The notes: generated from the sequence alone by a model not told the origin. 64,000 bases of DNA from an uncultured Granulosicoccaceae bacterium (GCA_937957915.1 CALGNZ010000028.1:47736-111735); one strand, 5' to 3'; counted from the stretch's first letter, positions 31,567 through 42,143 are shown. A program made the numbers and translations.

Positions 31567-32979
31567 TTACTGGCAGCTCACCAGTTGCAGATCATCAGAA
31601 TCGGCATCGTCTTCGTCTGCACACTGACCTGAATTGACCGTCACCTGATTAACCACAGGATTGCCATTGTCGTCCTGAGTGGTCAGGCTATAGTTGAATG
31701 GTCCGCCACTTGTCACCATCAATGATCCGTTAAATTGTTCACTTAACTGAGTGCCTGCAGGTGCAGTCATTTCCAGCAGTGAAAACAGTGTGTCAGATAC
31801 GGTGTTGTCTTCAAGCAGTTCATTGATCATCAAACTCAGATTCAGTCCGCCCGTCAGTGTGATATCGCCGTCATCCATCGACACCGTGAAACCGAATGTG
31901 TCCAGACCAAGATTAACCACATCGGCGTTGTCCAGTGCGATACGCAGTGGCCCCTGGCCAATGCCAAGGTTTCGCACGGTCAACTGATCGGAGTTGTTGG
32001 CGATATCAATTATTGCGGTGAGCCCTTTCATATCGATACTGTTGACCGATCCATCTTCACTCTCACTGGCTTGCAATGCGCCAAGGGCAATTTCGATTGC
32101 AGCGCTTTCACTGGCTGCATCGGCCGACATGGCGAATATTTTCCCAGTGCCGAGTGACATCGTAGTAGCTGCGTCAGCGCTGGCGATACGCAGAGGACTG
32201 GAAACCTCCAGTGCCACAGACCCGGCCTCTGCACCACTGGTCTGGTTGGTTGCCACTGCAGACATGCGAATAGCGCCCTGAATAGTGTCGAGCGGGCTTT
32301 CGTCGCCAAAGTCCGGGTTCAGCGCATTGTCAGCATCAATAAGCGTTTTCAACGTGCCCAGATTTAACTCGAAGGAGTTGGAAGAATTGGTGTAGCCAAT
32401 AACCACCAGAGGCTGATTCTGAAACAGATAGCTGACTGAGCCGGCGGTATCACTGGTCGCATCAATTTGTACCAGCATGTCGCCGACCAGCGTCTGACAG
32501 CGCTGAAATTCAGTGTCGTTGGCATCCATGCCAACCAGTTCCTCAGCGCATACAGCAGCATCGTCAGGATCTATGGTGATGCGTGAGCCCTCGCGAACAG
32601 TGTTGTTCTCGTTCCCCAGATCGAGTGAAGTGTTAACCAGACTTTGGGCGTCGTCGCTCCAGAGTCCGCCGATGCCTGAATCTGCAGGGTCATCGGTAAA
32701 CCCGTCGGAGCTGCCACCACCAGAGGTGATCCGCGACGCGCCATTCAAAGTGGTATCGAGGCTACCGCCGATATTGCTGGAGGCATTGCGTTTCAGATCT
32801 GCTGTACTGGTGTCGTTTACGATCGGGTCTGGTTGTGGGTCGCTGCCTGATGATCCGCCACATCCTGCCATCAACAAACCGCTCATAATCAGAGGGATTG
32901 CTGCTAAACCACGACGGTTGCCGGTAATGGCCTGACGGACACTCGATGTAAGCCTGGTGGTTCTGATAAGGTAATTCAT
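31567..32979 (-). CDS. Hypothetical lipoprotein
   Basis: IPLIMSGLLMAGCGGSSGSDP lipobox; no recognised domain. Confidence 0.75.
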   Translation of the reverse strand: MNYLIRTTRLTSSVRQAITGNRRGLAAIPLIMSGLLMAGCGGSSGSDPQPDPIVNDTSTADLKRNASSNIGGSLDTTLNGASRITSGGGSSDGFTDDPADSGIGGLWSDDAQSLVNTSLDLGNENNTVREGSRITIDPDDAAVCAEELVGMDANDTEFQRCQTLVGDMLVQIDATSDTAGSVSYLFQNQPLVVIGYTNSSNSFELNLGTLKTLIDADNALNPDFGDESPLDTIQGAIRMSAVATNQTSGAEAGSVALEVSSPLRIASADAATTMSLGTGKIFAMSADAASESAAIEIALGALQASESEDGSVNSIDMKGLTAIIDIANNSDQLTVRNLGIGQGPLRIALDNADVVNLGLDTFGFTVSMDDGDITLTGGLNLSLMINELLEDNTVSDTLFSLLEMTAPAGTQLSEQFNGSLMVTSGGPFNYSLTTQDDNGNPVVNQVTVNSGQCADEDDADSDDLQLVSCQ

Positions 32980-33525
32980 GAGACTGAAATGCTCTCTCTA
33001 TTGTGATAGTGGTACCTGGTGGCATATAGGATTCGTTGTCGCCGGTAGTTACAACAACGCTGGTTCAGTTGAAAACTTTGGCTGAATGCAAAAATCGATT
33101 TTGCACTTTGCCGGGATTATAGTGCTTCTGCAATTGCCTTCCGTTGCCGGGATACAGTCGTCGGGCTTCTGTCATAGCAGCCTTCCTGCCACGACAGCGT
33201 AGCGGTTCTCATACCGGCGAAATGCCCCGATTTTAACCACCCCGATATTCAATTTGTGCAGTAGACAGATTAGATTAGTGTGTCTGATCGTATGTCTAGA
33301 ATAGTTATACTTGAGGTCTAATCCAAGTTAGCTGCTGTACATCTTGTTACAAATTAGTGTGGGTTTGACCCGGTGACACATCGTTGGCAGACGCTCCCGA
33401 CAGGGCAGGATTGCAGAAATTGTCTGTTGGAAAGTGACCGACTCGTTGACGGCGCGCCGCTGGCTCTGCTCAACTGGGGGTGAAATCAGAAGTGTGATTT
33501 CAGACGTCGGCAGGAGTAACCGATT

Positions 33526-33920
33526 ATGAATCTTGACGCAATGTTTCCAATATTAGTGCCTCTTGCGACTAAGTGGGGCAGGCGACAGACAAAGAGAATA
33601 CAGCTGCACGGGGTACCTCTGACTGAAGCGGAGTTAGTGCTGGCCAGGGCCGTTGGAGTAGCATTTCCAGAACGGGTAAGGCTGATGATTGTGCCAGTGA
33701 TATGCAGCCCGATAGCATATTACTTCGAATGGCTGCGCGCCAAACCAATATGCTAAGCGTTGCCACCGCTGGCATGGCCGTGGATCACTCTATCTATATT
33801 CGCGAAAACCAAATGTCTTCTCGATTGCCGTCACATGAGCTACGGCATGCATATCAGTGTGAGCAGTCTGGTTCATTCGATGAGTTTCTGACCGCCAATT
33901 TGAAGCAGGTTTTGCTATAG
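33526..33920 (+). pseudogene. Frameshifted small protein with HExxH-like motif (DUF4157-like)
   Basis: Two overlapping ORFs (33526..33756, 33702..33920) read as one protein after a -1 shift near 33690-33705: ...LTEAELVLARAVGVAFPERVRLMIV | ...TAGMAVDHSIYIRENQMSSRLPSHELRHAYQCEQSGSFDEFLTANL. Confidence 0.55.
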
Positions 33921-34108
33921 GGTTACAGAGATTGTCCGTTTGAAGTTGATGCCAGGAGTGATGAGCTTGCTGTGAACGATAGTTGTTTCTGGCCTGCATC
34001 CATAATCTGCAAGCGCCGCAGCAAATTACTATGTGGCTTTTATACGCGGTGTGTTCGTCGACGCGTCAGCTTGCTTTGTTTATTTGCGCACCAGACAGTT
34101 GTTCTGGC

Positions 34109-34372
34109 CTAGCGTAACTGGCTATCCTTACTGCCGCGTCGATTAAATGATTCAAGACTGGTTTTGCCGTCTTCGGCAGACTGACAGTTTACGCATAAGC
34201 GCACGCCTGGAATAATTTCGCGGCGCGCTATAGGTATCTCTGCATTGCATTCCTCGCAGTGGGTCAGACTCGGGCCACTGGGTAAACTGTTGCGTGCCTT
34301 TTCAACGGCATCTTTAACGCTGGCATCAATTTGATCCTGTACCGCACCGTCTTTTGACCATCCGCCTGCCAT
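34109..34372 (-). CDS. DksA/TraR-type C4 zinc-finger protein (YbiI-like)
   Basis: CEECNAEIPIARREIIPGVRLCVNCQ. Confidence 0.9.
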   Translation of the reverse strand: MAGGWSKDGAVQDQIDASVKDAVEKARNSLPSGPSLTHCEECNAEIPIARREIIPGVRLCVNCQSAEDGKTSLESFNRRGSKDSQLR

Positions 34373-34444
34373 TGTGTTTCCCTCAGTAGTTTACGGGTAC
34401 GGTGATAAGTGGCGTACAGCTATACTTTGAAGACCTCAAAAATT

Positions 34445-35236
34445 CTACAACGTAATTGTAGGTACTGCAGCCAGTAACTCTTTAGTGTAGCTGTGCTGAG
34501 GATTGTTGAAAAGGCTAAGGCGATCAGCGTATTCTACAATTTTACCTTTGTACATTACGGCCACGTAGTCGCACATATGCTGGACGACGCCAAGGTCATG
34601 CGAGATAAACAAATAAGTTAACGAAAACTCACTTTGCAATTTTCTCAGTAAATTGAGAATTTGCGCCTGTACTGCAACATCCAGCGCAGACACTGGCTCG
34701 TCACAGATGATTAAGTCTGGCTGCGTTGCCAGTGCACGGGCAATACCGATACGTTGACGCTGGCCGCCGGAAAACTGATGCGGAAAAAGTCTTTTCTGCT
34801 CTGGTCTGAGTCCGACAGCCTTGAACAACTCGTCAACCCGTTGCTCTTTGTCCTGTGCTGATAGTCTGCCCTGACTGTCGAGGGGTTCGCGTACTATGTG
34901 TTCAGCACGCAGTCGTGGATTAAGACTTGAGTAAGGATCCTGAAAGATAAACTGCATGCGATTTCTAACATCTCGCAGTTCACTGCCGTGCAATGATAAA
35001 AGATCAATATCACCGAGTTGTACCTGACCCGCGTATGCTTTTATTAAACGTGCTATAGCCAGTGCTGTGGTGGTTTTTCCGGAGCCGGATTCACCAACAA
35101 TGGCCAGAGTCTCTCCACGGTTTAGTTCAAACGAAACGCCGTCAACTGCATATAAATACTTGCGCTTGGTAAACATTGACCTGGTGAGTGGAAATCGCAC
35201 TTGCAGGTCTTTCACAGACAGAATTACTTCACTCAC
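34445..35236 (-). CDS. Peptide ABC transporter ATP-binding protein (OppF/DppF-like)
   Basis: GESGSGKTTTALAIARL, SGGQRQRIGIARALATQPDLIICDEPVSALDV. Confidence 0.93.
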   Translation of the reverse strand: MSEVILSVKDLQVRFPLTRSMFTKRKYLYAVDGVSFELNRGETLAIVGESGSGKTTTALAIARLIKAYAGQVQLGDIDLLSLHGSELRDVRNRMQFIFQDPYSSLNPRLRAEHIVREPLDSQGRLSAQDKEQRVDELFKAVGLRPEQKRLFPHQFSGGQRQRIGIARALATQPDLIICDEPVSALDVAVQAQILNLLRKLQSEFSLTYLFISHDLGVVQHMCDYVAVMYKGKIVEYADRLSLFNNPQHSYTKELLAAVPTITL

Positions 35237-36264
35237 GATAGACTATCCGTATGCCAGCAGGCCGTAATGTGTTGGTTTTCTCTTGAGATTTCTTCAGGCC
35301 GTTGTTGGCGGCATTGCTCTGTTGCATAGTTACATCGACTGGCAAATAGGCATCGGTTCTGACCAAACTGCGACAGTGGTGGCACGATACCCGGTATTTC
35401 CAGCAATTCGGGTCGTTCCTCTGTAATGGTGGGGAGCAGGTGTGGTACAGCCGCGATTAGTCCGTGTGTATAGGGATGAGCTGGTTGTCGAATAACCTGC
35501 GCCACCGTGCCTTGCTCTGCTTTACGCCCTGCGTACATGACGATGATGTCCTGCGACATCCTGGCTACTGCGCCCATATCGTGGGTAATCAGTACAATTG
35601 CAGTGCCGGTCTTTTCCTGTAGCTCTGTCAACAGGTCAAATATCTGCGCCTGCACGGTTACATCAAGTGCCGTTGTTGGTTCGTCAGCAATCAGGATTTT
35701 TGGTTCACAAGCCAGTGCGATGGCAATCATCACGCGTTGTCGCTGTCCACCTGATAACTGGTGCGGGTAGTCGTTAATGCGGCTGGCAGGGGATGGAATG
35801 TGTACCGCGTCTAAAAGCTCAATCGCTTTTGCGGTCGCTTCAGCTCGATCAAGATTGCGATGACGACGCAGCACCTCTGCTATCTGTTCACCAATCGTAT
35901 ACACCGGGTTAAGCGATGTCATGGGCTCCTGAAAAATCATCGAAATATCGTTGCCACGTATTTCACGAAGTCTGGCATCGCTGGCCTGCGCCAGGTCTTC
36001 GTTGTTGAAAAGGATCTGGCCACTGGCAATACGCCCGGCAGGTTGCGGCAGTAAACCCATTAACGCCAGTGCGGTCATGGATTTACCGCAACCGGATTCA
36101 CCAACAAAGCTGATGTTGCCACCGGTTTTTAAATCGAATGACATATTATCGATCACAGGCACCACGCCATCGCGGGTGGTTAGTTCTACTGTCAGATTTC
36201 GAACGCTAAGTAGTATGGCGTCCGCACTGTTGTCCGGAGCGATATGGTGAATAGTGTCTTGCAT
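35233..36264 (-). CDS. Peptide ABC transporter ATP-binding protein (OppD/DppD-like)
   Basis: GESGCGKSMTALALMGLLPQP, SGGQRQRVMIAIALACEPKILIADEPTTALDV, C-terminal GCxFxxRC-type cluster (NRCLFASRCNYATEQC). 4-bp overlap with the next gene. Confidence 0.94.
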   Translation of the reverse strand: MQDTIHHIAPDNSADAILLSVRNLTVELTTRDGVVPVIDNMSFDLKTGGNISFVGESGCGKSMTALALMGLLPQPAGRIASGQILFNNEDLAQASDARLREIRGNDISMIFQEPMTSLNPVYTIGEQIAEVLRRHRNLDRAEATAKAIELLDAVHIPSPASRINDYPHQLSGGQRQRVMIAIALACEPKILIADEPTTALDVTVQAQIFDLLTELQEKTGTAIVLITHDMGAVARMSQDIIVMYAGRKAEQGTVAQVIRQPAHPYTHGLIAAVPHLLPTITEERPELLEIPGIVPPLSQFGQNRCLFASRCNYATEQCRQQRPEEISRENQHITACWHTDSLS

Positions 36265-37151
36265 CAGCGCTGTCTCAGCTTCGGGTTGAGCGCATCATTG
36301 AGCCCATCGCCCACCAGAGAAATAGCCAGTACTGTTACAAAGATCGCTACCCCCGGTATAGTAACGGTATAACTTGCATCCAGAATATAGGGACGGTTCG
36401 ATCCAATGATCTGCCCCCAGCTTGCAACGTTGGGATCACTGAGCCCGAGAAAGCTCAGTCCGGCTTCAAACAATATGGCAGAGCCGACCATCAACGCCGC
36501 CTGCACAATAATAGGGGGCAGTGCATTGGGCAGAATAACGCTAAAGATCAACTTGGCATTGGTCGCCCCACTGGAGCGTGACGCCGTTACATATTCCAGC
36601 TCTCTGATGCGTAGAAATTCAGCACGTGTGATTCTCGCGACTGCCGTCCAGCTAACGATGCCGATGGCAAAGGTAATCATGGGTAGTGACGCACCAAACA
36701 GGGCCACTAACACCATTGAAAACAGGAGGGTTGGCAAAACCTGAAAAAACTCGGTTATTCGCATTAACACCTCTTCAATCCAGCCGCGGTAAAAGCCCGC
36801 GAGTGCACCGACCGTAATACCGATAAATACGCTCATCAGTGCTGCTGCCAGTCCAATGGCAATCGATACCCGACCACCATGTAACAGGCCGGAGAGCATG
36901 TCCCGACCCAGATAATCAGTGCCAAGCAGGAAGCCCTCTGCACCCGGTGGCGAAAATGGCGCCCATACCATTTCAAAGGGATCGGTCGGATAGAAAAACG
37001 GGCCAACGATTGCTGCGATGACAATGGTAACTAAAACGACCAGTGCCACCACTGCCGAATGGTTGCGAAAAAACATTTCTGCAGTTTCAACGAACGGGTG
37101 GCGCGATCGTAGAACTGGTTCGTCTGTGCTGATGTGGGTCGAATCATTCAT
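36264..37151 (-). CDS. Peptide ABC transporter permease (OppC/DppC-like)
   Basis: GFLLGTDYLGRDMLSGLLHGGRVSIAIGLAAA and the EAA-loop region of BPD permeases. Confidence 0.93.
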   Translation of the reverse strand: MNDSTHISTDEPVLRSRHPFVETAEMFFRNHSAVVALVVLVTIVIAAIVGPFFYPTDPFEMVWAPFSPPGAEGFLLGTDYLGRDMLSGLLHGGRVSIAIGLAAALMSVFIGITVGALAGFYRGWIEEVLMRITEFFQVLPTLLFSMVLVALFGASLPMITFAIGIVSWTAVARITRAEFLRIRELEYVTASRSSGATNAKLIFSVILPNALPPIIVQAALMVGSAILFEAGLSFLGLSDPNVASWGQIIGSNRPYILDASYTVTIPGVAIFVTVLAISLVGDGLNDALNPKLRQR

Positions 37152-37177
37152 GTCAGGTGCTGGTATCGGTAATGGCG

Positions 37178-38155
37178 TCAGGCACGATTGCGAATTCTCG
37201 GGTCAATCAATCGCAGCACCAGGTCAGTTAGCAGATTGCCAACGATCACAACCATTGCCGAGAAAAACAGAATGCCGATGATAGTCGGTGTATCTCGGGC
37301 AATAATTGATTGCAGTGCCAGTGTCCCGAGCCCGGGCCAGCTGAAAACTGTTTCAACAAGTACTGCACCCGAGACCACCGCAGAAAACTGAAGACCGGCG
37401 AGAGTGACAACCGGTCCGAGTGAATTCTTTAGTGCATGTTTAAAAACAATTTGTGATTCGGACAGGCCCTTGGCACGGGCGGTTCGAATGTAGTCTGAGC
37501 CCAGCACTTCCATCATACTGGCGCGGCATAGTCTGCTGTAGAGCGCCAGAAAAATACTGGACAGGGTAATAACCGGCAGCACCATATGCCTTGCAATATC
37601 GAGTACATGACTCCACCAGCCGCCTTCGATGGTCACGTCTACCATGCCTGCAACCGGGAAAATAGGTATCCACAGGGAAAACATGATCAGCAACATGATG
37701 CCAGTCCAGAACACCGGCGCCGAGTAGCCGAATAGTGCGATAAGTGTGACGATGTGGCTCAGCCATCCATTGGGTTTACGCGCAGCGAGGACACCCAGCA
37801 GCGTGCCCACAAACAGCGCCACTAATTGTGCTGTGATAACCAGCAGCAGTGTGGCCGGCAGCCTTTCTGCAATGAGTGAGGTAACAGGTTGTGTGTGAAA
37901 GTAAGAGTAACCAAGGTCACCTTGCATAACATTCGACACGTACCTGAAAAGCTGTTGCCATAGCGGTAGATCGAGTCCGTAATCAGCACGGATTTCTGCC
38001 ATTTGTTCAGCGGTAGCACCACCCATATCACCGGCAATTGTGTCGGCGATATCACCGGGTGCAAGATTAATCAGAATAAAGTTCAGTACCACTACTGCCA
38101 GCAGCAACATGGCCGCGTAGCTCACGCGTTTGACAATTAGTGTGAGTATTTCCAT
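37178..38155 (-). CDS. Peptide ABC transporter permease (OppB/DppB-like)
   Basis: VKRVSYAAMLLLAVVVLNFILINLAPGD, YIRTARAKGLSESQIVFKHALKNSLGPVVTLAGLQ. Start placed at MEILTL (38155). Confidence 0.93.
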   Translation of the reverse strand: MEILTLIVKRVSYAAMLLLAVVVLNFILINLAPGDIADTIAGDMGGATAEQMAEIRADYGLDLPLWQQLFRYVSNVMQGDLGYSYFHTQPVTSLIAERLPATLLLVITAQLVALFVGTLLGVLAARKPNGWLSHIVTLIALFGYSAPVFWTGIMLLIMFSLWIPIFPVAGMVDVTIEGGWWSHVLDIARHMVLPVITLSSIFLALYSRLCRASMMEVLGSDYIRTARAKGLSESQIVFKHALKNSLGPVVTLAGLQFSAVVSGAVLVETVFSWPGLGTLALQSIIARDTPTIIGILFFSAMVVIVGNLLTDLVLRLIDPRIRNRA

Positions 38156-38346
38156 TGGGCGTGATCTATCTATACAAGCGCGAGGATATCGCGCTGACAA
38201 TGGTTTTAACTTCGGCTCGAGCCAGGTGCGGAGGGTTTCGCAGAGTTACACGAGCGCAACGGATGCTAAGTGATGTGTACAAGGGATAAAAGTGCCCGGT
38301 TTGAGAAAACAAGCTTCAGGTAAAAACACGATCTGCATGAGCGGTC

Positions 38347-38372
38347 AGACGGGGTGCAGGCGCACCCCGTCT
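38347..38372. terminator. strong hairpin between oppA-like and oppB-like genes
   Basis: agacggggtgc (38347-38357) / gcaccccgtct (38362-38372), perfect 11-bp stem, 4-nt loop, just downstream of the oppA-like stop. Confidence 0.6.
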
Positions 38373-38387
38373 TCGTGCTTGTGGGTT

Positions 38388-39968
38388 TTACTTTAAATAA
38401 ACCAGATCAAGCGGTGAGCTGGTAGCCCAGATGCCAGCAGGGACATTTCCTACTTTGTCGCTATGGAAGGTGTGATACGGCAGTGCGTATGCCCAGTAAA
38501 CAGGCAGTTCATCGGCAAGTATTTTCTGGAACTTCGAGTAGAGTTCTTTACGCTTTTCCAGGTCGGTTTCCTTGCCTGCCGCCTCCATCAGTGCATCGAC
38601 TTCTTCATTGGCGTAGCTCTGAGTGTTAGACCAGATAACACCTTCTTTGATGTTTGTTGACTGATAAGTGCGGTGTACACCGATAACCGGGTCTCCCCAG
38701 TTAAATACGACGTCCCACGTCATGTCGAAATCGTGCGAGCTGATACGCTTGGCCCAGGTCGGGAAGTCAGGCGCTGCTCTGACAGTAATATCTATACCAA
38801 TTTTTTTAAGCTGTGGCTTAACGTACTCGGCAACTGCTTTAACATCTGGCCAGCCATAGTCGACAAACAGTTTGAATCGCATGCCATCGGCACCTTTTTC
38901 GTAGCCTGCGTCTTCGAGTATCTGATTGGCTTTTTTCAGGTCCACATCATAGGCTTCAACATCTTTTTCGTAGAACGGACTACCCGGGTGAATACCGGTG
39001 AGTGCAGGCTCTGCGGTGCCGAGCATGATCGCCTTGGTGATAAAATTCCGGTCTACCGCGTAGGCGATGGCTTTGCGTACGTTAATGTCACTGGTGGGTT
39101 CGCGCGCGGTATTAAAAGCGAGCCATGCAATTGGTCCAATCGCGGCATAGCCGTCTGCGGTTGCACTAACGCCTTCTGCCTTTTTGATGCGGTTGATGTT
39201 TTGCGCGCTCTGTTCAAACGCCGCCAGATGCACTTCACCGTTTTCGATGGCAATAGCGCGAGCTGAAGGGTCTTTGATGATGCGCATAACAATCTTGTCG
39301 AGGTACGGGCGTCCTTCCATGAAGAAGTTTTCGTTACGCTCAAGAATGATGTGTTGATCGCGTTTGAATTCGACCAGTTTGAACGGCCCGGAGCCGACCA
39401 CGTTTTCCGAGTTTTGCGGGTGTTTCTTTGGATCCTGTCCGTCGCCATAAACGTGCTCGGGAATAATTGGCAGCAACTGTGACGACATTGCCAGCAACAG
39501 AGCTGGATGTGGCTCGGACAGTTTCAGGATTGCCGTGTTGTCGTCTGGTGTTTCAACGCTTTGTACCGGCGCGAACATGGTTTTAAACGGGTGGTTTTCC
39601 TGAACAGTCTTTACCGAGAACGCCACATCTTTGGAGGTTATCGGCTTGCCGTCGTGGAAAGTTGCACCTTCAACCAGGTTTAAAGTCACCGTCAGACCAT
39701 CGTCTGAAACATCCCAGGACTTCGCGAGGTAAGGCTGAGGCTCCCAGTTTTCGTCATAGCGAAGCGGAGCGGCAAACAGCTGTGCTCCGGGGGCGCCAGT
39801 CGCCGTGCCGGACTGGACCGCCGGATTCAGGTGACGCGGGGTTTGCGGCGCCGACATTACGAGGGTGCCTCCTCGTTTTGGTTCTTCCGCAGTAGCCAGC
39901 CCTGCAGTTATCCCGGTCGCCAGCAAGCAGGTGGCGGCGAGGGTAAGTGGCTTTGAAAGTTTGCCCAT
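38388..39968 (-). CDS. Peptide ABC transporter substrate-binding protein (SBP_bac_5)
   Basis: Signal peptide; GGTLVMSAPQTPRHLNPAVQ, WDVSDDGLTVTLNLVEGATFHDGKPITSKDVAFSVK. Confidence 0.94.
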   Translation of the reverse strand: MGKLSKPLTLAATCLLATGITAGLATAEEPKRGGTLVMSAPQTPRHLNPAVQSGTATGAPGAQLFAAPLRYDENWEPQPYLAKSWDVSDDGLTVTLNLVEGATFHDGKPITSKDVAFSVKTVQENHPFKTMFAPVQSVETPDDNTAILKLSEPHPALLLAMSSQLLPIIPEHVYGDGQDPKKHPQNSENVVGSGPFKLVEFKRDQHIILERNENFFMEGRPYLDKIVMRIIKDPSARAIAIENGEVHLAAFEQSAQNINRIKKAEGVSATADGYAAIGPIAWLAFNTAREPTSDINVRKAIAYAVDRNFITKAIMLGTAEPALTGIHPGSPFYEKDVEAYDVDLKKANQILEDAGYEKGADGMRFKLFVDYGWPDVKAVAEYVKPQLKKIGIDITVRAAPDFPTWAKRISSHDFDMTWDVVFNWGDPVIGVHRTYQSTNIKEGVIWSNTQSYANEEVDALMEAAGKETDLEKRKELYSKFQKILADELPVYWAYALPYHTFHSDKVGNVPAGIWATSSPLDLVYLK

Positions 39969-40133
39969 AGATCCTCTCAGTCGTTGAGTAATTCAGGCGG
40001 TAATTCACCCGGTCGGTATTAGTATCACTTCAATGGGGGATTGTCGAATGCCGGCCGAACTCTGGTCGATGCTATGTCGGCATCAGACCTTTGCTTTGTT
40101 CAGCACGCGACAGCGGCCGAACTTTCCGGGGTG

Positions 40134-41417
40134 TCAGCGTTCAGAGAGATGGGCCCAGCCACGGTAGGCGCAGATATGGTCGGCGATATTGTGCACTCTG
40201 ATGATGTCGACGCCCTGTTGACACAGTTGCATGGCTGCACCGACGGTGACCATATCTCGCTCGTGTACATCGCTGCCGGCAAACGATTTCATAAATGATT
40301 TTCGTGAGTGGCCAACAAGCAGCCTGAATCCGCTTTCATGAAATGCATCGGCCCGCTGCAAAATTTTAAGTGACTGCAGCGGGTTCTTGCCAAAACCAAT
40401 ACCGGGATCAAAAATAACCCGACTGAGATCAATACCGGTCTTTGACCAGAGTTCAGATTTTTCGTGCAGCCACTGTTGCAATTGCTCGATCGGGTCTTTG
40501 CCAGTATCCATAACTACAGAAGAATCAGCGGGCACGCTGAGGCTGTGCATGGCAATCCAGTCGCAATCGCTTTGTGCAGCAAGCGATATCATGGCCGGGT
40601 CGGACAATCCACTAACGTCATTAATGAAGTCAACGCCGGCACAAAGCGCTTTTTCTGCCACAGACGGGTTGCGCGTGTCGATGCTGATTTTAGGGCGCAG
40701 ATCGTCAGACTGATAACGTGAGTGCAGCGCGTCGAGTAACGGTTGCAGTCGCTCCCATTCTGCATCAGCGCCTATGGTGTCAGCGCCGGGCCGGGTAGAC
40801 TCTGCACCGAGATCCAGAATACTGCATCCGGCGTTTGTCATCGCCTCGATGCTGGCTAGCGCATCATCCAGGTGCTGATGTTTACCGCCATCCGAAAATG
40901 AGTCTGGCGTAACGTTGATAATACCCATCCACAGTGGTATGTGGTGTGTTAGCTGACGTGACCACTGCAACAGTGTGTGATCACCCCGACCTGGAATGGT
41001 CATACCGGGGACCAGTGCAATCATCGGTGTTAAAACAAAGTGCCTGAGATGCATATCCCGATGAGGAATGGTCAGCGTGTCCGTCTGGATGATCTCATTA
41101 CCCCACAGCAAAATGTCTATATCCACAGGCCTTGGCGACCAGCGTCGGGAACTGTCACGGCCCATATTGTTTTGAATAGTGTGTATTGATGTCAGCAGCG
41201 CTTCCGGCGTGCAGGCCACATCGCACTCCAGTGCCAGATTAAGAAAGGGTTGGTTCCACTCCCAGGGAGCATCGTCTGGCAAAAGCGCAGGCGTCTCGAT
41301 GACAGGCGATACCCGCAGTACATCGACACTGCAGTTTCCCAGCGCCTCAATGGCATTGCGCAGGTTTTCTTTTCTGTCGCCGAGGTTTGAGCCCAGGCCA
41401 AGATAAACACGGATCAT
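40134..41417 (-). CDS. Bifunctional HPPK-DHPS (FolK-FolP fusion)
   Basis: N-terminal VYLGLGSNLGDRKENLRNAIEAL and RPVDIDILLWGNEII (HPPK); C-terminal MGIINVTPDSFSDGG, DLGAESTRPGA, FDPGIGFGKN, GHSRKSFM (DHPS). Confidence 0.93.
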   Translation of the reverse strand: MIRVYLGLGSNLGDRKENLRNAIEALGNCSVDVLRVSPVIETPALLPDDAPWEWNQPFLNLALECDVACTPEALLTSIHTIQNNMGRDSSRRWSPRPVDIDILLWGNEIIQTDTLTIPHRDMHLRHFVLTPMIALVPGMTIPGRGDHTLLQWSRQLTHHIPLWMGIINVTPDSFSDGGKHQHLDDALASIEAMTNAGCSILDLGAESTRPGADTIGADAEWERLQPLLDALHSRYQSDDLRPKISIDTRNPSVAEKALCAGVDFINDVSGLSDPAMISLAAQSDCDWIAMHSLSVPADSSVVMDTGKDPIEQLQQWLHEKSELWSKTGIDLSRVIFDPGIGFGKNPLQSLKILQRADAFHESGFRLLVGHSRKSFMKSFAGSDVHERDMVTVGAAMQLCQQGVDIIRVHNIADHICAYRGWAHLSER

Positions 41418-41855
41418 GGGTTTTTTAAGTCAATGAGATTGATGTCTGCAGTTTACCTTGATAGTGCAGTGTGCCGGGGGTTAGGGTTTGCCTGTTCGAC
41501 GCGTTGGATGCCTGCTACATGTCGGGTGTGGTTTTTCGGGTGTTTTGCCAGTGTGACATCCCTGCCGGGAGCCTTCATTGTTGAATGCAGGAAGACAAAA
41601 AACGAAGCAAAAAGTCATCCTCCGAACGGACGTAGGCTGTCGACGAGCGACGCGAACCGAACCGAACAAACCCTGAGGGTGCCTGCGGATATGTTGAGAT
41701 TGAATGCTCCAGCGTCAGCGTAATTTGCCCACCAAAGCAATAGCGCCCTCAGCGCCATTAATGGCTGGCCTCGTTGCACAGACGTCTCCTGCGCTGACAC
41801 CAGTCCGGTGTTAGTATTTCGCGTAACACCGGACTGATAACCCGAGAGATATTCC

Positions 41856-42143
41856 ATGGAATATATTCTCTTTATTCACAACAATTCTCGTACTCGCGCC
41901 AGCGCCGAGGAGTGGGACTGTTTTTTCACTAAGGCTCGCGCCAGTGGCATGTTTGCCGGAGGCAGTGAAATAGCTAACAGGCAATTGCTTGGAATGCAAC
42001 CGGGCCTGTGCATAACCGATTCGATCGGCGGATTTATGCGGTTTGAGGCTGACGATAAAAGCGCCTTGCTGCAACTCCTCGAATCACATCCGGTGCTGGT
42101 ACATGGCGGCACAATCGAACTGTGCGAGATGCCGAGGACCTAA
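41856..42143 (+). CDS. YCII/DGPF-related small protein
   Basis: MEYILFIHNNSRTRASAEEWDCFFTKARASGMFAGGSEI...GGFMRFEADDKSALLQLLESHPVLVHGGTIELCEM. Confidence 0.8.
   Translation: MEYILFIHNNSRTRASAEEWDCFFTKARASGMFAGGSEIANRQLLGMQPGLCITDSIGGFMRFEADDKSALLQLLESHPVLVHGGTIELCEMPRT

Noticed and set aside
33680-33760. Programmed -1 ribosomal frameshift in the HELRH gene
   Set aside because: No obvious slippery heptamer or clear downstream pseudoknot was visible; mutation or assembly error is simpler.
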